Shown in pieces: positions 1-9,069 of a stretch of DNA of 47,705 bases; within the stretch, counting starts at the first letter, position 1, and the number at the start of each line of letters is the position of its first letter. This DNA is from Dehalococcoidia bacterium (lineage in GTDB: Bacteria > Chloroflexota > Dehalococcoidia > SM23-28-2 > WHTN01). Made by a program: the position numbers and the translations under genes. The stretch covers positions 1 through 47,705 of the forward strand of contig WHTN01000009.1 of NCBI GenBank assembly GCA_009377715.1, read 5' to 3'. The notes beneath the pieces were generated by a model that had not been told where the DNA came from, did no database searches, and saw only the letters and a list, made by a program, of their open reading frames with translations.

Positions 1-19
1 ATACGCGTCGGAGAGGTGA

Positions 20-484
20 AACGAGATTACGGCGACCGCTCGTTCAGCATCGGGTAGCGGCAGACTTGACGGCGATACCACCTCTTTTGTAGTGGCCGAC
101 CGCCGGGGCAACGTAGTGAGCTTCATTCAAAGCGTCTTCATCCCCTTTGGCTCGGGCGTCGTGGCCGGAGGCACTCCAGGTGCGGACCTGCAAGTTCAAA
201 CCAACGCTCAGATACTCATCAACATATTGGAGCTTGGAAAGAACGTCCAAGATGCGATCGATGCCCCGCGCTGGTCGTACTCCGCAAGCGAAGGGGTGCA
301 GTTGGAGAGCCGCTTTCCACAGTCGATAGCCGATGAGCTACGGCTGATGGGCCATAAAGCATCCCTGGTGGAACCGTGGTCGGGCCGTTTTGGACGAGCG
401 CAGGTTGTCGTGCGAGACCCGGATTTGGGCACCTATGCGGGCGGTTCGGACCCGCGCGGCGAGGGTTGCGCATTAGGGATATAG
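20..484 (+). pseudogene. gamma-glutamyltransferase C-terminal remnant
   Basis: Remnant of the small (catalytic) subunit of a gamma-glutamyltransferase-family Ntn hydrolase. The reading frame opens after an in-frame TGA at 17-19. It begins with a GDTTSFVVADRRGNVVSFIQ stretch matching the family's GDTTH...G(N)AVS block, although the usual His after GDTT is Ser here. It then jumps from FGSGVVA straight to GGTPGADLQVQTN and ends with a normal QDAIDAPRW block. Family members normally have about 45 residues between FGSGVV and the GGxPGGxxQ motif, including the APGKRP/SSMTP loop near the active site, so an internal in-frame deletion is likely. With the upstream stop and the missing loop it is probably non-functional. 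Part of the gene lies outside the window. Confidence 0.6.
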
Positions 485-499
485 GCTCGCACAAAAAAT

Positions 500-635
500 G
501 TCATTCTGAGCGACCCTTTCGGCAAGCTCAAGGTAAACTCCGGGAGCGAAGAATCTTACGAAGCGACGAAGTACACGTTTGACTGTAAGACCCTCGCGGA
601 GTTTATGCTGAGCGGAGCGAAGTGCTCAGGATGAC
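500..635. repeat. dispersed intergenic repeat, copy 1
   Basis: Noncoding stretch built of GTCATTCTGAGCG... and ...GAGCGAAGAATCT-like units. It ends with a block (about 585-635) that is nearly identical to 7508-7553 between gcvPA and gcvPB. No ORF in it looks real. Such short stem-forming repeats are typical intergenic filler in some Chloroflexota and related genomes. Confidence 0.65.
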
Positions 636-711
636 AAAACTTGCTCCTCGCAGCACTTTTTTTGTGCAAAGCAAGGGATATAGCGGCGTCATGAACATCA
701 AGGAGCGTCAG

Positions 712-1029
712 ATGGAATACGAGTACTACACTTTAGGCACGTGGAAGGTCAAGCCGGGGCACCAGGAGGAATTCATCGCAGCCTGGAAAGAGTTGAACCG
801 CTTTTTCTTCAGCCTGCCCAATCCGCCCGTGGAAAACGTAATGGTCCAGCACACTCAGGACGAAACGGTCTTCTACTCGGTGGGGCCGTGGCGCAGCCTG
901 GACGACATTAAAGCGATGCGCGCCACTTCCGACCCGCGCCGGACCGCCTGGTCTGAACTAACGAAAGTCATCTGCGATGAGGCAACCCCAGGAGACTTCC
1001 GAGTGGTGGAGCGGTTTCCGGAGCAGTAA
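712..1029 (+). CDS. ABM-domain (antibiotic biosynthesis monooxygenase-like) protein
   Basis: Protein of 105 aa with the ferredoxin-like alpha/beta pattern of the ABM superfamily. It opens with a strand (YYTLGTWKVKPG), followed by a helix (HQEEFIAAWKELNRFF), a central VMVQHTQDETVFYSVGPW strand pair and a closing DFRVVERF strand. A start at 622 would put repeat-derived residues on the protein. The ATG at 712 is preceded by GGAG at 702-705 and begins the conserved part, so it was chosen. Members act as small monooxygenases or haem/quinone-binding proteins and as stress proteins of unknown role. No catalytic residue can be assigned and the neighbours give no pathway. Confidence 0.7.
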   Translation: MEYEYYTLGTWKVKPGHQEEFIAAWKELNRFFFSLPNPPVENVMVQHTQDETVFYSVGPWRSLDDIKAMRATSDPRRTAWSELTKVICDEATPGDFRVVERFPEQ

Positions 1030-1050
1030 ACGCCAGTTCGCTTGGCATAT

Positions 1051-1168
1051 CATTCTGAGCGCAGTGAAGAATTTAGTCGTCGCCCTTGGACAAGTACATC
1101 CTGAGCTTGCCGAAGGGCTCAGGGTGAGCGGGATCCGTTCGTGGTGAGCTTGTCGAACCATGAGCGGA
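1051..1168. repeat. dispersed intergenic repeat, copy 2
   Basis: Gene-free stretch between two convergent genes. It contains CATTCTGAGCGCAGTGAAGA, GAGCTTGCCGAAGGGCTCAG and GAGCTTGTCGAACCATGAGC. The last two are imperfect inverted units able to fold into short stems. It belongs to the same family as copies at 500 and 7467 but is more diverged. Confidence 0.55.
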
Positions 1169-1215
1169 AAGTTACGGGTCTGCAGAGAACACTTTTGCAT
1201 AGGGTACATTTAAGA

Positions 1216-3261
1216 CTAGGCGCCTAACTGTTCTGCTAACGCGTCTGGCTCCGCCACGGGAAGCTGACAAGTGTAGTTCTCGCAGACGTACGCCGTAGGC
1301 CGGTCGGCGATTGTGCCTTTATCTTGAAGTAGGGGTATGCCTGTCACGGCCTCTAGATCGTCCGGGCGGTATCCGGCCACTACCTTGTTCGGTAAGTAGC
1401 GGCTGAATAGCGTACGCAACATATCAGCCATGGCCGGGTCTTCTCGCACACCGACGATAGCGACCTCTTTCGGCGTCGAAAGGTAGAAATCCGCTGCGCA
1501 CAGCCAGCGACCGAAGCCATTCGGATAGCGTTCGAAGACGTTCCCCAGCGCGCGCAACAGCGAGGCGGCCTTAGTTTTGTAATCGTTGTTATCGAACAAG
1601 ACCGCAAGCCCGAGCAGCACATCGACGGCCACCGAGCTTCCGCTAGGCGTGGCGTTATCGAACAGATCGCGTGGCCGCACCACCAGCGATTCGTGATCGC
1701 GCCCGGTATCGTAGAAGGAGTCACTCGCCTCATCCCAAAACAGTTCGAGCATCGAGTCGGCAAGCGAGCGCGCCTCGTCCAGCCAGCGCCGCTCGAAGGT
1801 CGCTTCGTAAAGGGCAATTAGACCGTCAACGAAGAACGAGTAGTCCTCAAGATAGCCGAGCACCTTCGCCTGGTCATCCTTATAGCTGCGAAGCAACCTG
1901 CCGTTCGAGCGCAATCGCTCAAGAACGAAGGTCGCGTTGCGTTCGGCGACCTCGCGATAGTCATCGCGATTGAGAACAGCCGCAGCCTCAGCGAAGCTGC
2001 GCAGCATGAGGCCGTTCCAGCAGGTCAGTACCTTCTCGTCGCGTCCCGGCCAGACGCGCTTCGAGCGCACTTCGTACAACTTCTCGCGAGAGCGACGAAC
2101 TATCGCTTCGAGTTCTTCATCGCTTAGGCCTATTTCCTGCGCTATTACGTCTGGGCTTTCCTGAAGATGTAAAATGTTACGTCCCTCGAAGTTCCCTTCG
2201 TCGGTTACGCCAAAGTACCGGCGAACGACTCCCCCGTCCTCAGCGCTGAGCACGTCGTCGATCTCTTGGGGCGTCCAGACGTAGAACTTGCCCTCCTCGC
2301 CTTCGCTATCGGCATCTTGCGTAGAGTAGAAGCCGCCGTCGGGCCTCGTCATCTCGCGCTGCACGTAGTCCAGCGTCTCTTCAACTACGCGACGGTATAG
2401 CGCGTTGTTTGTAGCCTGATAGGCGTGTAGATAGAGACTGCTAAGAAGCGCGTTGTCGTACAGCATCTTCTCGAAGTGCGGCACCAGCCAGAAGGTATCG
2501 GTCGAGTAGCGATGAAAACCGCCACCGACGTGGTCGTAGATCCCACCGCATGCCATCGCGATCAACGTCGTCTCGACCATTTTCAGCGCTTGAGCGTCGC
2601 CGGAGCGGTGATGGTAACGCAGGAGAAAATCGTAGACCATCGCCTGGGGGAACTTCGGCGCTGGTGCGTAGCCCCCGCACTGCCAGTCGAACTCGGCCAT
2701 AAGAAGGCTGTAGCCATTTCTGAGGACATCTTCCGTTAGGTCCTCCTCGCCAGCGCCAAGCGCTGAGGTCTGTATACGGCCCACAAGCTGCTGGGCGGAC
2801 TGCACGAGTTCATCCCTTCGCGTCCTGTACGCGGAAGTGACCGCGCCCAACACCTTCGGGAAGCCCGGTATGCCGTGGCGGTCGTCGGGCGGATAATACG
2901 TGCCACCGTAAAACGGCTCTCCGTCCGGCGTCAGGAAGACGGTCATCGGCCAGCCGCCACGTCCGGTCAGCGCCTGGACCGCCTGCATGTAGATCGCGTC
3001 GATGTCTGGGCGCTCTTCGCGATCGACCTTTATGTTGACGAAGTTCTCGTTCATGATAGCCGCGATCTCGGCGTTCTCGAAGCTCTCATGCGCCATCACG
3101 TGGCACCAGTGGCAGGCGGAATAACCGACGCTCAACAGGATCGGCTTATCATCTTGCTTCGCGCGTGACAACGCCTCCTCACCCCAGGGGTACCATTCGA
3201 CGGGATTATCGGCGTGCTGAAGTAGATACGGGCTCGTTTCGTCCTTCAGCCGGTTAGCCAT
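1216..3261 (-). CDS. DUF255 thioredoxin-domain protein (YyaL/SPATA20 family)
   Basis: 681-aa protein of the YyaL/SSP411 family. It has an N-terminal thioredoxin-like DUF255 domain starting [20 protein letters not shown], with a CHWC motif (C50, C53) and then MAHESFE. A long alpha/alpha-toroid region like N-acylglucosamine 2-epimerases follows. The start at 3261 follows a GGAAGAGG ribosome site and matches the conserved family N terminus; an in-frame ATG at 3333 would add 24 unconserved residues. The length is normal for the family. The biochemical role is not established; a redox or carbohydrate-related function is only suggested by the fold. The gene is divergent from the dehydrogenase at 3400. 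Confidence 0.88.
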   Translation of the reverse strand: MANRLKDETSPYLLQHADNPVEWYPWGEEALSRAKQDDKPILLSVGYSACHWCHVMAHESFENAEIAAIMNENFVNIKVDREERPDIDAIYMQAVQALTGRGGWPMTVFLTPDGEPFYGGTYYPPDDRHGIPGFPKVLGAVTSAYRTRRDELVQSAQQLVGRIQTSALGAGEEDLTEDVLRNGYSLLMAEFDWQCGGYAPAPKFPQAMVYDFLLRYHHRSGDAQALKMVETTLIAMACGGIYDHVGGGFHRYSTDTFWLVPHFEKMLYDNALLSSLYLHAYQATNNALYRRVVEETLDYVQREMTRPDGGFYSTQDADSEGEEGKFYVWTPQEIDDVLSAEDGGVVRRYFGVTDEGNFEGRNILHLQESPDVIAQEIGLSDEELEAIVRRSREKLYEVRSKRVWPGRDEKVLTCWNGLMLRSFAEAAAVLNRDDYREVAERNATFVLERLRSNGRLLRSYKDDQAKVLGYLEDYSFFVDGLIALYEATFERRWLDEARSLADSMLELFWDEASDSFYDTGRDHESLVVRPRDLFDNATPSGSSVAVDVLLGLAVLFDNNDYKTKAASLLRALGNVFERYPNGFGRWLCAADFYLSTPKEVAIVGVREDPAMADMLRTLFSRYLPNKVVAGYRPDDLEAVTGIPLLQDKGTIADRPTAYVCENYTCQLPVAEPDALAEQLGA

Positions 3262-3352
3262 AACTAAACCTCTTCCTTCGTCGCATAAGCCACCTTCTAT
3301 ACCATTTTCAGGCATCGGCTCGAAAATCGCCAACGCCGGCCCTACTTTCAGG

Positions 3353-3380
3353 TTGACTTACCCGATGCGTAAGCTATGAT
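3353..3380 (+). promoter_or_regulatory. sigma70-type promoter for the hydroxyacid dehydrogenase
   Basis: TTGACT at 3353-3358 and TATGAT at 3375-3380 with a 16-bp spacer, directly upstream of the ribosome site (GAGAGG, 3385-3390) and ATG at 3400. The predicted leader is very short. Confidence 0.55.
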
Positions 3381-3399
3381 CTCGGAGAGGTAATTGACG

Positions 3400-4449
3400 A
3401 TGGACGAAGTTAATCTCGCGGTCGCCTTACCGCTCTCTCTGGAGCAACAGGAAAAGATAAAAAGCGTGGACGCCCGTGCGCAGGTAACGCTCTTGCCGTT
3501 GACGCAGCGCTACCTCTTCCGTAACGGGCGCGGAATGCCCCTCTTCTATCGAGAAGCGCCGGCGGTAGAGTTAACCCCGGCAGAAGAAGTGGTCGAACGG
3601 CAGAAGCTTGACGAGACGCTCTCGAAGACAGAGATCGTTTTCGCCCAGTCCGCTATCCCCGGCGATCTGCCCGGTAGGGCGCCTAACTTGCGCTGGATCC
3701 AAATATCGAGCGCCGGCATCGACAGGCTTCCCGACGACGTGCTTACGAGTGGAATAACGATCACGTCGGCAAGCGGCATTCACGCTGTGCCGATCGCCGA
3801 GTACGTTCTCGCCTACATGCTCTACTTCGCGAAATCGCTGCCGACGGCTCTAGAAAACAAGCAGGCGAACCGCTGGCAGTCCTTCGTAGCACAAGAGTTG
3901 TATGGCGCCACGCTCGGCATCGTGGGCATCGGCTCGATCGGGCAGAACGTCGCCCGCATAGCGAAGACTTTCGGCATGCGGGTCATCGCTATCAAGCGCT
4001 CGGCCAACGGCGAGCACTCCGAACTAGCAGACGAAGTTTTGCCCCCTACGGGACTGCCGTACTTGCTCTCCGAAAGCGACTATGTGCTGCTTTCTCTGCC
4101 CGCCACCGAGCAGACCCGCGGGCTGATCGGCGAGGCAGAACTACAGGCAATGAAGCCGACAGCGTACCTTATCAATATCGCTCGAGGCAGCATCATCGAT
4201 CCCGACGCCTTGCTCACCGCGCTCAAGGAGAACTGGATCGCCGGCGCAGCCCTGGACGTGACCTCGCCGGAGCCTTTGCCACTGAACAGCGAATTGTGGG
4301 GGCTGCCGAACGTGCTCATCACGCCGCACATTACCCCGGCTACTTACCGATACGTCGACCGGCTGGTCGACCTCTTTTGCGATAACCTCCGGCGCTATTT
4401 GGACGGCAAGCCGCTCCTGAACGTCTTCGACCCAACCAAAGGCTATTAA
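3400..4449 (+). CDS. D-2-hydroxyacid dehydrogenase, NAD-binding
   Basis: 349-aa member of the D-isomer-specific 2-hydroxyacid dehydrogenase family, which reduces 2-keto acids with NAD(P)H. The Rossmann motif GIVGIGSIG lies near residue 175. The catalytic set is present: Arg in INIARGS, Glu in DVTSPEPLP and His in ITPHITP. The ATG at 3400 is preferred over the TTG at 3394 because GAGAGG at 3385-3390 is then 9 bases away instead of 3. The substrate cannot be told from sequence; the family covers glyoxylate/hydroxypyruvate, lactate and phosphoglycerate. The glycine cleavage genes follow about 190 bp downstream, so a glyoxylate/hydroxypyruvate role linked to C1 and glycine metabolism is plausible but inferred. 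Confidence 0.85.
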   Translation: MDEVNLAVALPLSLEQQEKIKSVDARAQVTLLPLTQRYLFRNGRGMPLFYREAPAVELTPAEEVVERQKLDETLSKTEIVFAQSAIPGDLPGRAPNLRWIQISSAGIDRLPDDVLTSGITITSASGIHAVPIAEYVLAYMLYFAKSLPTALENKQANRWQSFVAQELYGATLGIVGIGSIGQNVARIAKTFGMRVIAIKRSANGEHSELADEVLPPTGLPYLLSESDYVLLSLPATEQTRGLIGEAELQAMKPTAYLINIARGSIIDPDALLTALKENWIAGAALDVTSPEPLPLNSELWGLPNVLITPHITPATYRYVDRLVDLFCDNLRRYLDGKPLLNVFDPTKGY

Positions 4450-4527
4450 TTCCTTACCCCTTCTGCCCGTTCTATTACGCTGGCTAGTCGCGGCCACCTT
4501 AGCTGTCGTTATCGCTATTGAGAGATT

Positions 4528-4563
4528 GCCGCGGCCGTCTTCGGCGGCCTCGCTATGACATGA
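4528..4563. repeat. short intergenic GC-rich repeat-like stem
   Basis: GAGATTGCCGCGGCCGTCTT followed by a GGCGGC arm and CTCGCTATGACAT. It resembles common dispersed intergenic elements rather than coding sequence. GCCGC and GCGGC can pair. The flanks between the dehydrogenase and gcvT hold nothing else I can support. Confidence 0.3.
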
Positions 4564-4636
4564 ACCCTAAATTTCTCTTGCTTCCTCCTTCCCGCTTCCC
4601 ACTTTCTTCGTTTTACGCTATCTTGAAGTCAGACCC

Positions 4637-5740
4637 ATGAGTTCCACTACTCTCCGGCGCACCACCCTCTACTCCCAGCACAAGGCTTTAGGCGCCAAGA
4701 TGGTGCCTTTCGCCGATTGGGAAATGCCTATCCAGTACACAGGCATCATCGAGGAGCACCACGCCGTCCGGGAGCGAGCCGGCATCTTCGACGTCTCGCA
4801 TATGGGACGGCTCGACGTGAGCGGGCCCGACGCGGCCCGGCTGCTGCGCCACGTCAGTACCTACGACATCGCAAGACTCTCGACCGGCGAAGGCCACTAC
4901 TCGCTGCTCTGCAATGAAGAAGGCGGCATCTTAGACGACATCTACGTCTTCAGCGTCGAAGATGGCTGCTTCATCGTGGTGACTAACGCCGCCAACGCCG
5001 AAAAGGATCGCGATTGGATAATCGAGCACACGCTGGCGGGCTTGGATGTAAACGTTAAAGACATACAAACGGTTACAGCCATGATCGCCATCCAGGGGCC
5101 GGAGGCTAGAGAACGCGTCGCCTCCCTGAGCCCTGCTCCTTTATCTGAGGTCAAGCCGCGGAACTGCCTCGACGACATCGAGATCGCCGGACGGCGGGCC
5201 TTTATCTCACGAACGGGCTACACGGGGGAAGGCGGCTTCGAGATCGTTACTATGGCCTCTGACGGTCCGGCTGTATGGGATGCTTTGCTGAACGGCGGCG
5301 CGCTGGCGTGCGGCCTGGGCGCACGGGATACATTGCGCCTAGAGGCGGCGCTGCTCCTCTACGGCAACGACATCGACCGAACGGTCGATCCGTTTGAGGC
5401 CGGCCTGGGCTGGGTCGTTAGCCTCGACGACGGCGCTGATTTCATCGGACGGCAAGCCTTGCTTCGGGCGAAAGAGCGAGGGCCGGAGCGATCGCTGGTT
5501 TGCCTGCTCACGGAGGAGAACGGCATACCGCGCGCTGGCTGCGCTATTCTCCACGAGGATAAGCAGGTTGGAAAGGTAAGCAGCGGCGGCTTTTCGCCGA
5601 GCCTGCGTCGCGGCATAGCGATGGGCTACGTGCCGTCCGGCTTGCGAACGGAAGGCACCGAACTTACCGTAGACGTGCGCGGAAAACCCCTGCCGATGCG
5701 GATCGTAAAGCGTCCCTTCTATTCACGAAAGAGCGCATAA
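4637..5740 (+). CDS. gcvT: glycine cleavage system aminomethyltransferase (T protein)
   Basis: 367-aa T protein. It transfers the methylene group from aminomethyl-lipoyl GcvH to tetrahydrofolate, releasing ammonia and 5,10-methylene-THF. Visible family blocks are the N-terminal TTLYSQHKALGAKMVPFADW segment, GIFDVSHMG, SRTGYTGEGGFEI and the C-terminal OB/beta-barrel part with GMGYV-like IAMGYVPSG. The length is normal. The ATG at 4637 gives the standard N terminus; the ribosome site (GAAG) is weak. It is the first gene of gcvT-gcvH-gcvPA-gcvPB. gcvH follows after 11 bases, so they are cotranscribed. The lipoamide dehydrogenase (L protein) is not in the window. Confidence 0.95.
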   Translation: MSSTTLRRTTLYSQHKALGAKMVPFADWEMPIQYTGIIEEHHAVRERAGIFDVSHMGRLDVSGPDAARLLRHVSTYDIARLSTGEGHYSLLCNEEGGILDDIYVFSVEDGCFIVVTNAANAEKDRDWIIEHTLAGLDVNVKDIQTVTAMIAIQGPEARERVASLSPAPLSEVKPRNCLDDIEIAGRRAFISRTGYTGEGGFEIVTMASDGPAVWDALLNGGALACGLGARDTLRLEAALLLYGNDIDRTVDPFEAGLGWVVSLDDGADFIGRQALLRAKERGPERSLVCLLTEENGIPRAGCAILHEDKQVGKVSSGGFSPSLRRGIAMGYVPSGLRTEGTELTVDVRGKPLPMRIVKRPFYSRKSA

Positions 5741-5751
5741 CCGGAGGAGCG

Positions 5752-6141
5752 ATGGAGTACCCTGACGACCTAAGATACAGTCGTGAACACGAGTGGGTGC
5801 GCCTCGATGGCGATGCCGGCGTTATCGGCATCAGCGACTTCGCGCAGGACCAGCTCGGCGACATCGTTTACGTCGCGCTGCCAGCTGTAGGCTCCGAAGT
5901 GAAGTTTATGGAGAAGTGCGGCGAGATCGAGTCCGTGAAGGCAGTCTCCGATCTCTATTCGCCGGTCAGCGGCGAAGTGCTCGCCCGCAACGATAGCCTC
6001 ATCGAGCAGCCGGAGCTTGTGAACAGCGCCCCTTACGGCGACGGCTGGCTGCTTCAGGTGCGCCTGATTGACCCGTCCGAACTCGAGCGGCTGCTCGGCA
6101 CGCAAGAGTACAAAGACCTCACGGCGCGAGCCGAGGAGTGA
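5752..6141 (+). CDS. gcvH: glycine cleavage system H protein
   Basis: 129-aa lipoyl carrier protein that shuttles the aminomethyl group between the P, T and L proteins. It has the typical start (YSREHEWV), GISDFAQDQLGDIVYVALP, and the lipoylation block ESVKAVSDLYSPVSGEV with acceptor Lys63. A good GGAGGAG site lies right after the gcvT stop. The stop overlaps the gcvPA start (GTGA at 6138-6141), so gcvPA is translationally coupled. Confidence 0.97.
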   Translation: MEYPDDLRYSREHEWVRLDGDAGVIGISDFAQDQLGDIVYVALPAVGSEVKFMEKCGEIESVKAVSDLYSPVSGEVLARNDSLIEQPELVNSAPYGDGWLLQVRLIDPSELERLLGTQEYKDLTARAEE

Positions 6142-7457
6142 GCGCCACGCGAGTCCCCTACATCCCCAACACCGATGACGACCGCCGAGCGATGCTGGAA
6201 GCTATCGGCGTTGCCTCCGAAGAAGAGTTATTCGCCGATATACCATCTGCAGGACGCGTCCGAGGCCTCGATTTGCCGCCCGCTTTGTCGGAACTCGAAC
6301 TCGTTCAACAGCTAGGCAAGCTAGCAGACTTCAATCGCACTCCCGGGCAGATGCCGTCGTTCCTGGGCGCGGGCGCGTATCGACATTTCATCCCGAGCGT
6401 CGTCAATCACGTGATCAGCCGCAGCGAATTCGCCACCGCTTATACGCCGTACCAGGCTGAAATCAGCCAGGGCACGCTTCAGGCGGCCTTCGAATTTCAG
6501 TCGATGGTCTGCGAACTGACCGGCATGGATGTCGCTAACGCCGGCATGTACGACGGCGCGAGCGCTCTGGCAGAAGCCTGCCTCATGGCCACGAGCATCA
6601 CCGGCCGCCGACGAATCGCTTTGCTTTCCACCGTGCATCCCAACTGGCAAGAAGTGGTGAAGACTTACGCTTACGGGCGCGGCTTAGCAGTGGACGTGAT
6701 AACCAGCGAAGAAAGCGCCCTGACGGAAGAACACGCCTGTCTTGCGGTACAACAGCCAAACTTCTTCGGCTATCTGGAGGATGTTGCGTCGCTGGGCGAC
6801 TCCATCCACGAAACTGGAGCCTTGTACATCGCGGCGGTCGATCCGATATCGCTCGGCATGTTCAAACCGCCGAGCGATTATGGCGCCGACATCGTCGTCG
6901 CCGAAGGGCAGAGCCTAGGCTGGGCGCCGAACTTCGGCGGACCGAACGTCGGCCTATTCGCCTGTCGCCAGCAGTTCATCCGCAATATGCCAGGCCGGAT
7001 CGTGGGTCGTACGACCGATGCGCAAGGTCGTATCGGTTATGTACTCACACTTCAGACGCGCGAGCAGCACATCCGGCGCGAGAACGCGACCTCTAATATC
7101 TGCACCAGCCAGCAGCTCGTGGCGCTGGCGGCGACTGTATATCTCGCAACGCTAGGCAAGACTGGCGTAAGACGGGTGGCGGAGCTCTGTTACCACAAGG
7201 CCAACTACGCTGCGGCACGTATCTCCGAAATCCCGGGATACAGCCTGCCGCTTCAAGGCTTCTTCTTTAAAGAATTCCTCGTGCGCTGCCCGCTACCACC
7301 TTCAGAGCTAAACCGCCGTCTGCTCGACGAAGGCATCATCGGTGGCCTGGACGTCAGCGATCTGATCGATAACGGTATGCTCTTTTGCGTAACGGAAATG
7401 AACACGCGCGAGGAGATCGACCACCTGGTAGCGGCGTTGGGATCGGTCAACGGATAG
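6138..7457 (+). CDS. gcvPA: glycine dehydrogenase (decarboxylating) subunit 1
   Basis: 439-aa N-terminal half of the P protein in its two-subunit form, which decarboxylates glycine and loads the aminomethyl group onto GcvH together with gcvPB. Typical blocks are YIPNTDDDRRAMLEAIGV, FLGAGAYRHFIPS, YTPYQAEISQGTLQ and GMYDGASALAEA. The PLP lysine is on the other subunit, as expected. The start is a GTG within a GTGA overlap with gcvH. The length is standard. Confidence 0.96.
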   Translation: MSATRVPYIPNTDDDRRAMLEAIGVASEEELFADIPSAGRVRGLDLPPALSELELVQQLGKLADFNRTPGQMPSFLGAGAYRHFIPSVVNHVISRSEFATAYTPYQAEISQGTLQAAFEFQSMVCELTGMDVANAGMYDGASALAEACLMATSITGRRRIALLSTVHPNWQEVVKTYAYGRGLAVDVITSEESALTEEHACLAVQQPNFFGYLEDVASLGDSIHETGALYIAAVDPISLGMFKPPSDYGADIVVAEGQSLGWAPNFGGPNVGLFACRQQFIRNMPGRIVGRTTDAQGRIGYVLTLQTREQHIRRENATSNICTSQQLVALAATVYLATLGKTGVRRVAELCYHKANYAAARISEIPGYSLPLQGFFFKEFLVRCPLPPSELNRRLLDEGIIGGLDVSDLIDNGMLFCVTEMNTREEIDHLVAALGSVNG

Positions 7458-7466
7458 GACCTTAAT

Positions 7467-7553
7467 GTCATTCGAGCAGAGCGAAGAATCTACTTCTAAC
7501 CTAGACCCTTCGCGGAGTTTATGCTGAGCGAAGCGAAGTGCTCAGGGTGACAT
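7467..7553. repeat. dispersed intergenic repeat, copy 3, inside the gcv operon
   Basis: GTCATTCGAGCAGAGCGAAG followed by ...CGCGGAGTTTATGCTGAGCG AAGCGAAG and CTCAGGGTGACAT. The last ~46 bases are almost identical to 588-635. It fills nearly the whole gap between gcvPA and gcvPB, so the repeat is probably transcribed within the operon mRNA. Confidence 0.65.
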
Positions 7554-7569
7554 AGGCTATAGGCAAGCC

Positions 7570-9051
7570 ATGGATAACGAACGGATGAACGACGAGCAGC
7601 ATACAAATATCGGCGCAACGCTGACGTTTGACCTGAGCCGGCCCGGCCGCGTCGGTTGTTCACTGCCGGAATGCGACGTGCCGGAGGCAGAGATCCCACC
7701 CGCCGAGCTTCTGCGCGATGACCTTCGCCTGCCAGAGCTATCGCAGCCAGACGTTGTGCGATACTTTCTGGCGCTCAGCCGGTTGAACTATAGCGTCGAT
7801 ACCGGCTTTTATCCTCTCGGTTCCTGCACTATGAAGCACAACCCCAAAGTGCACGAAGACCTCGCCCGCCGGCCCGGCTTCGCAGATATCCATCCGCTTC
7901 AGCCGCCCGAGACCGTCCAGGGCGCTCTCGCAGTTATGCACAACCTCCAGCGCTGCCTGGCCGAGATCACTGGTATGGACGCGGCCACGCTCGCTCCCGC
8001 CGCGGGCGCGCAGGGTGAGCTTACGGGCATTTTGATAATCAAGGCCTATCTCGCCGACGCCGGCCAGAGCCATAGGCGTAAAATCCTCGTTCCAGATTCA
8101 GCGCACGGCACAAACCCGGCGACGGCGGCTATGGCCGGTTTCGAGGTCGTGACCGTCGCCTCCGATAAAGACGGCGATACCGATATGCAAGCGCTTCAAG
8201 TCGCGCTCGACGACGATGTTGCAGCGATGATGCTGACACTGCCCAACACGCTGGGGATCTTCGATAGAGATATTCTAACGATCGCCGAAATGCTGCATGC
8301 CAAAGGCGCTCTACTCTACGGCGACGGCGCTAACCTCAACGCGATCGTCGGACGGGCGCGCTTCGGTGATCTCGGTTTCGATGTAGTACACCTCAACCTG
8401 CACAAGACCTTCAGCACGCCGCACGGCGGGGGAGGGCCCGGCGCGGGGCCAGTGTGCGTTAAAGCGCCACTCGCCACTTACCTGCCCACACCGGTCATCG
8501 AACAGACCGATGGCGGCTACCGTACCCTCCGCCCGCCACACAGCATCGGCAAGCTGCAAGCGTTCCACGGCAACTTCGGCGTGCTGCTGCGCGCTTACGC
8601 TTATCTGAGATCGCTGGGCGCAGACGGTTTTCGTGAAGTGAGCGCCAATGCGGTGCTAAACGCCAATTACGTAAGGGAGCGGCTGCGGGGCGCTTACCAA
8701 TTGCCGTACGGCCGTTGTGCTATGCACGAAGTCATCGCTTCGGCGAGCAAGCAGCGGGCTAAGGGCGTCCGAGCTTGGGACGTGGCGAAGCGTCTCATCG
8801 ATTACGGCTTCCACCCACCGACCGTGTACTTCCCGTTGATCGTCGAAGAGGCGATGCTAATTGAGCCTACGGAGACCGAAAGCAAAGAGGCGCTCGACGC
8901 TTTCTGCGAAGCGCTCCTCGCCATCGCGCGCGAAGTTGAAGAGACGCCAGAAGTCGTAAAGAGCGCGCCGCACGACACGCCAGTCGGCCGGTTGGACGAG
9001 GCGACGGCTGCCCGGCGCCCCGTGTTGCGCTGGCAGCCACGAAACGACTAA
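7570..9051 (+). CDS. gcvPB: glycine dehydrogenase (decarboxylating) subunit 2
   Basis: 493-aa C-terminal half of the two-subunit P protein, carrying the PLP cofactor. The Schiff-base lysine is Lys279 in LHKTFSTPHGGGGPG. Other family blocks are FYPLGSCTMKHNPK, PAAGAQGELTGI and SAHGTNPATAAMAG. The first ATG (7570) has a poor ribosome site; the ATG at 7585 is an alternative start. A dispersed repeat occupies the gap to gcvPA. With gcvPA, gcvH and gcvT it makes the glycine cleavage complex complete except for the L protein. Confidence 0.96.
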   Translation: MDNERMNDEQHTNIGATLTFDLSRPGRVGCSLPECDVPEAEIPPAELLRDDLRLPELSQPDVVRYFLALSRLNYSVDTGFYPLGSCTMKHNPKVHEDLARRPGFADIHPLQPPETVQGALAVMHNLQRCLAEITGMDAATLAPAAGAQGELTGILIIKAYLADAGQSHRRKILVPDSAHGTNPATAAMAGFEVVTVASDKDGDTDMQALQVALDDDVAAMMLTLPNTLGIFDRDILTIAEMLHAKGALLYGDGANLNAIVGRARFGDLGFDVVHLNLHKTFSTPHGGGGPGAGPVCVKAPLATYLPTPVIEQTDGGYRTLRPPHSIGKLQAFHGNFGVLLRAYAYLRSLGADGFREVSANAVLNANYVRERLRGAYQLPYGRCAMHEVIASASKQRAKGVRAWDVAKRLIDYGFHPPTVYFPLIVEEAMLIEPTETESKEALDAFCEALLAIAREVEETPEVVKSAPHDTPVGRLDEATAARRPVLRWQPRND

Positions 9052-9069
9052 CTCTTTTGGCGTAGAAGT

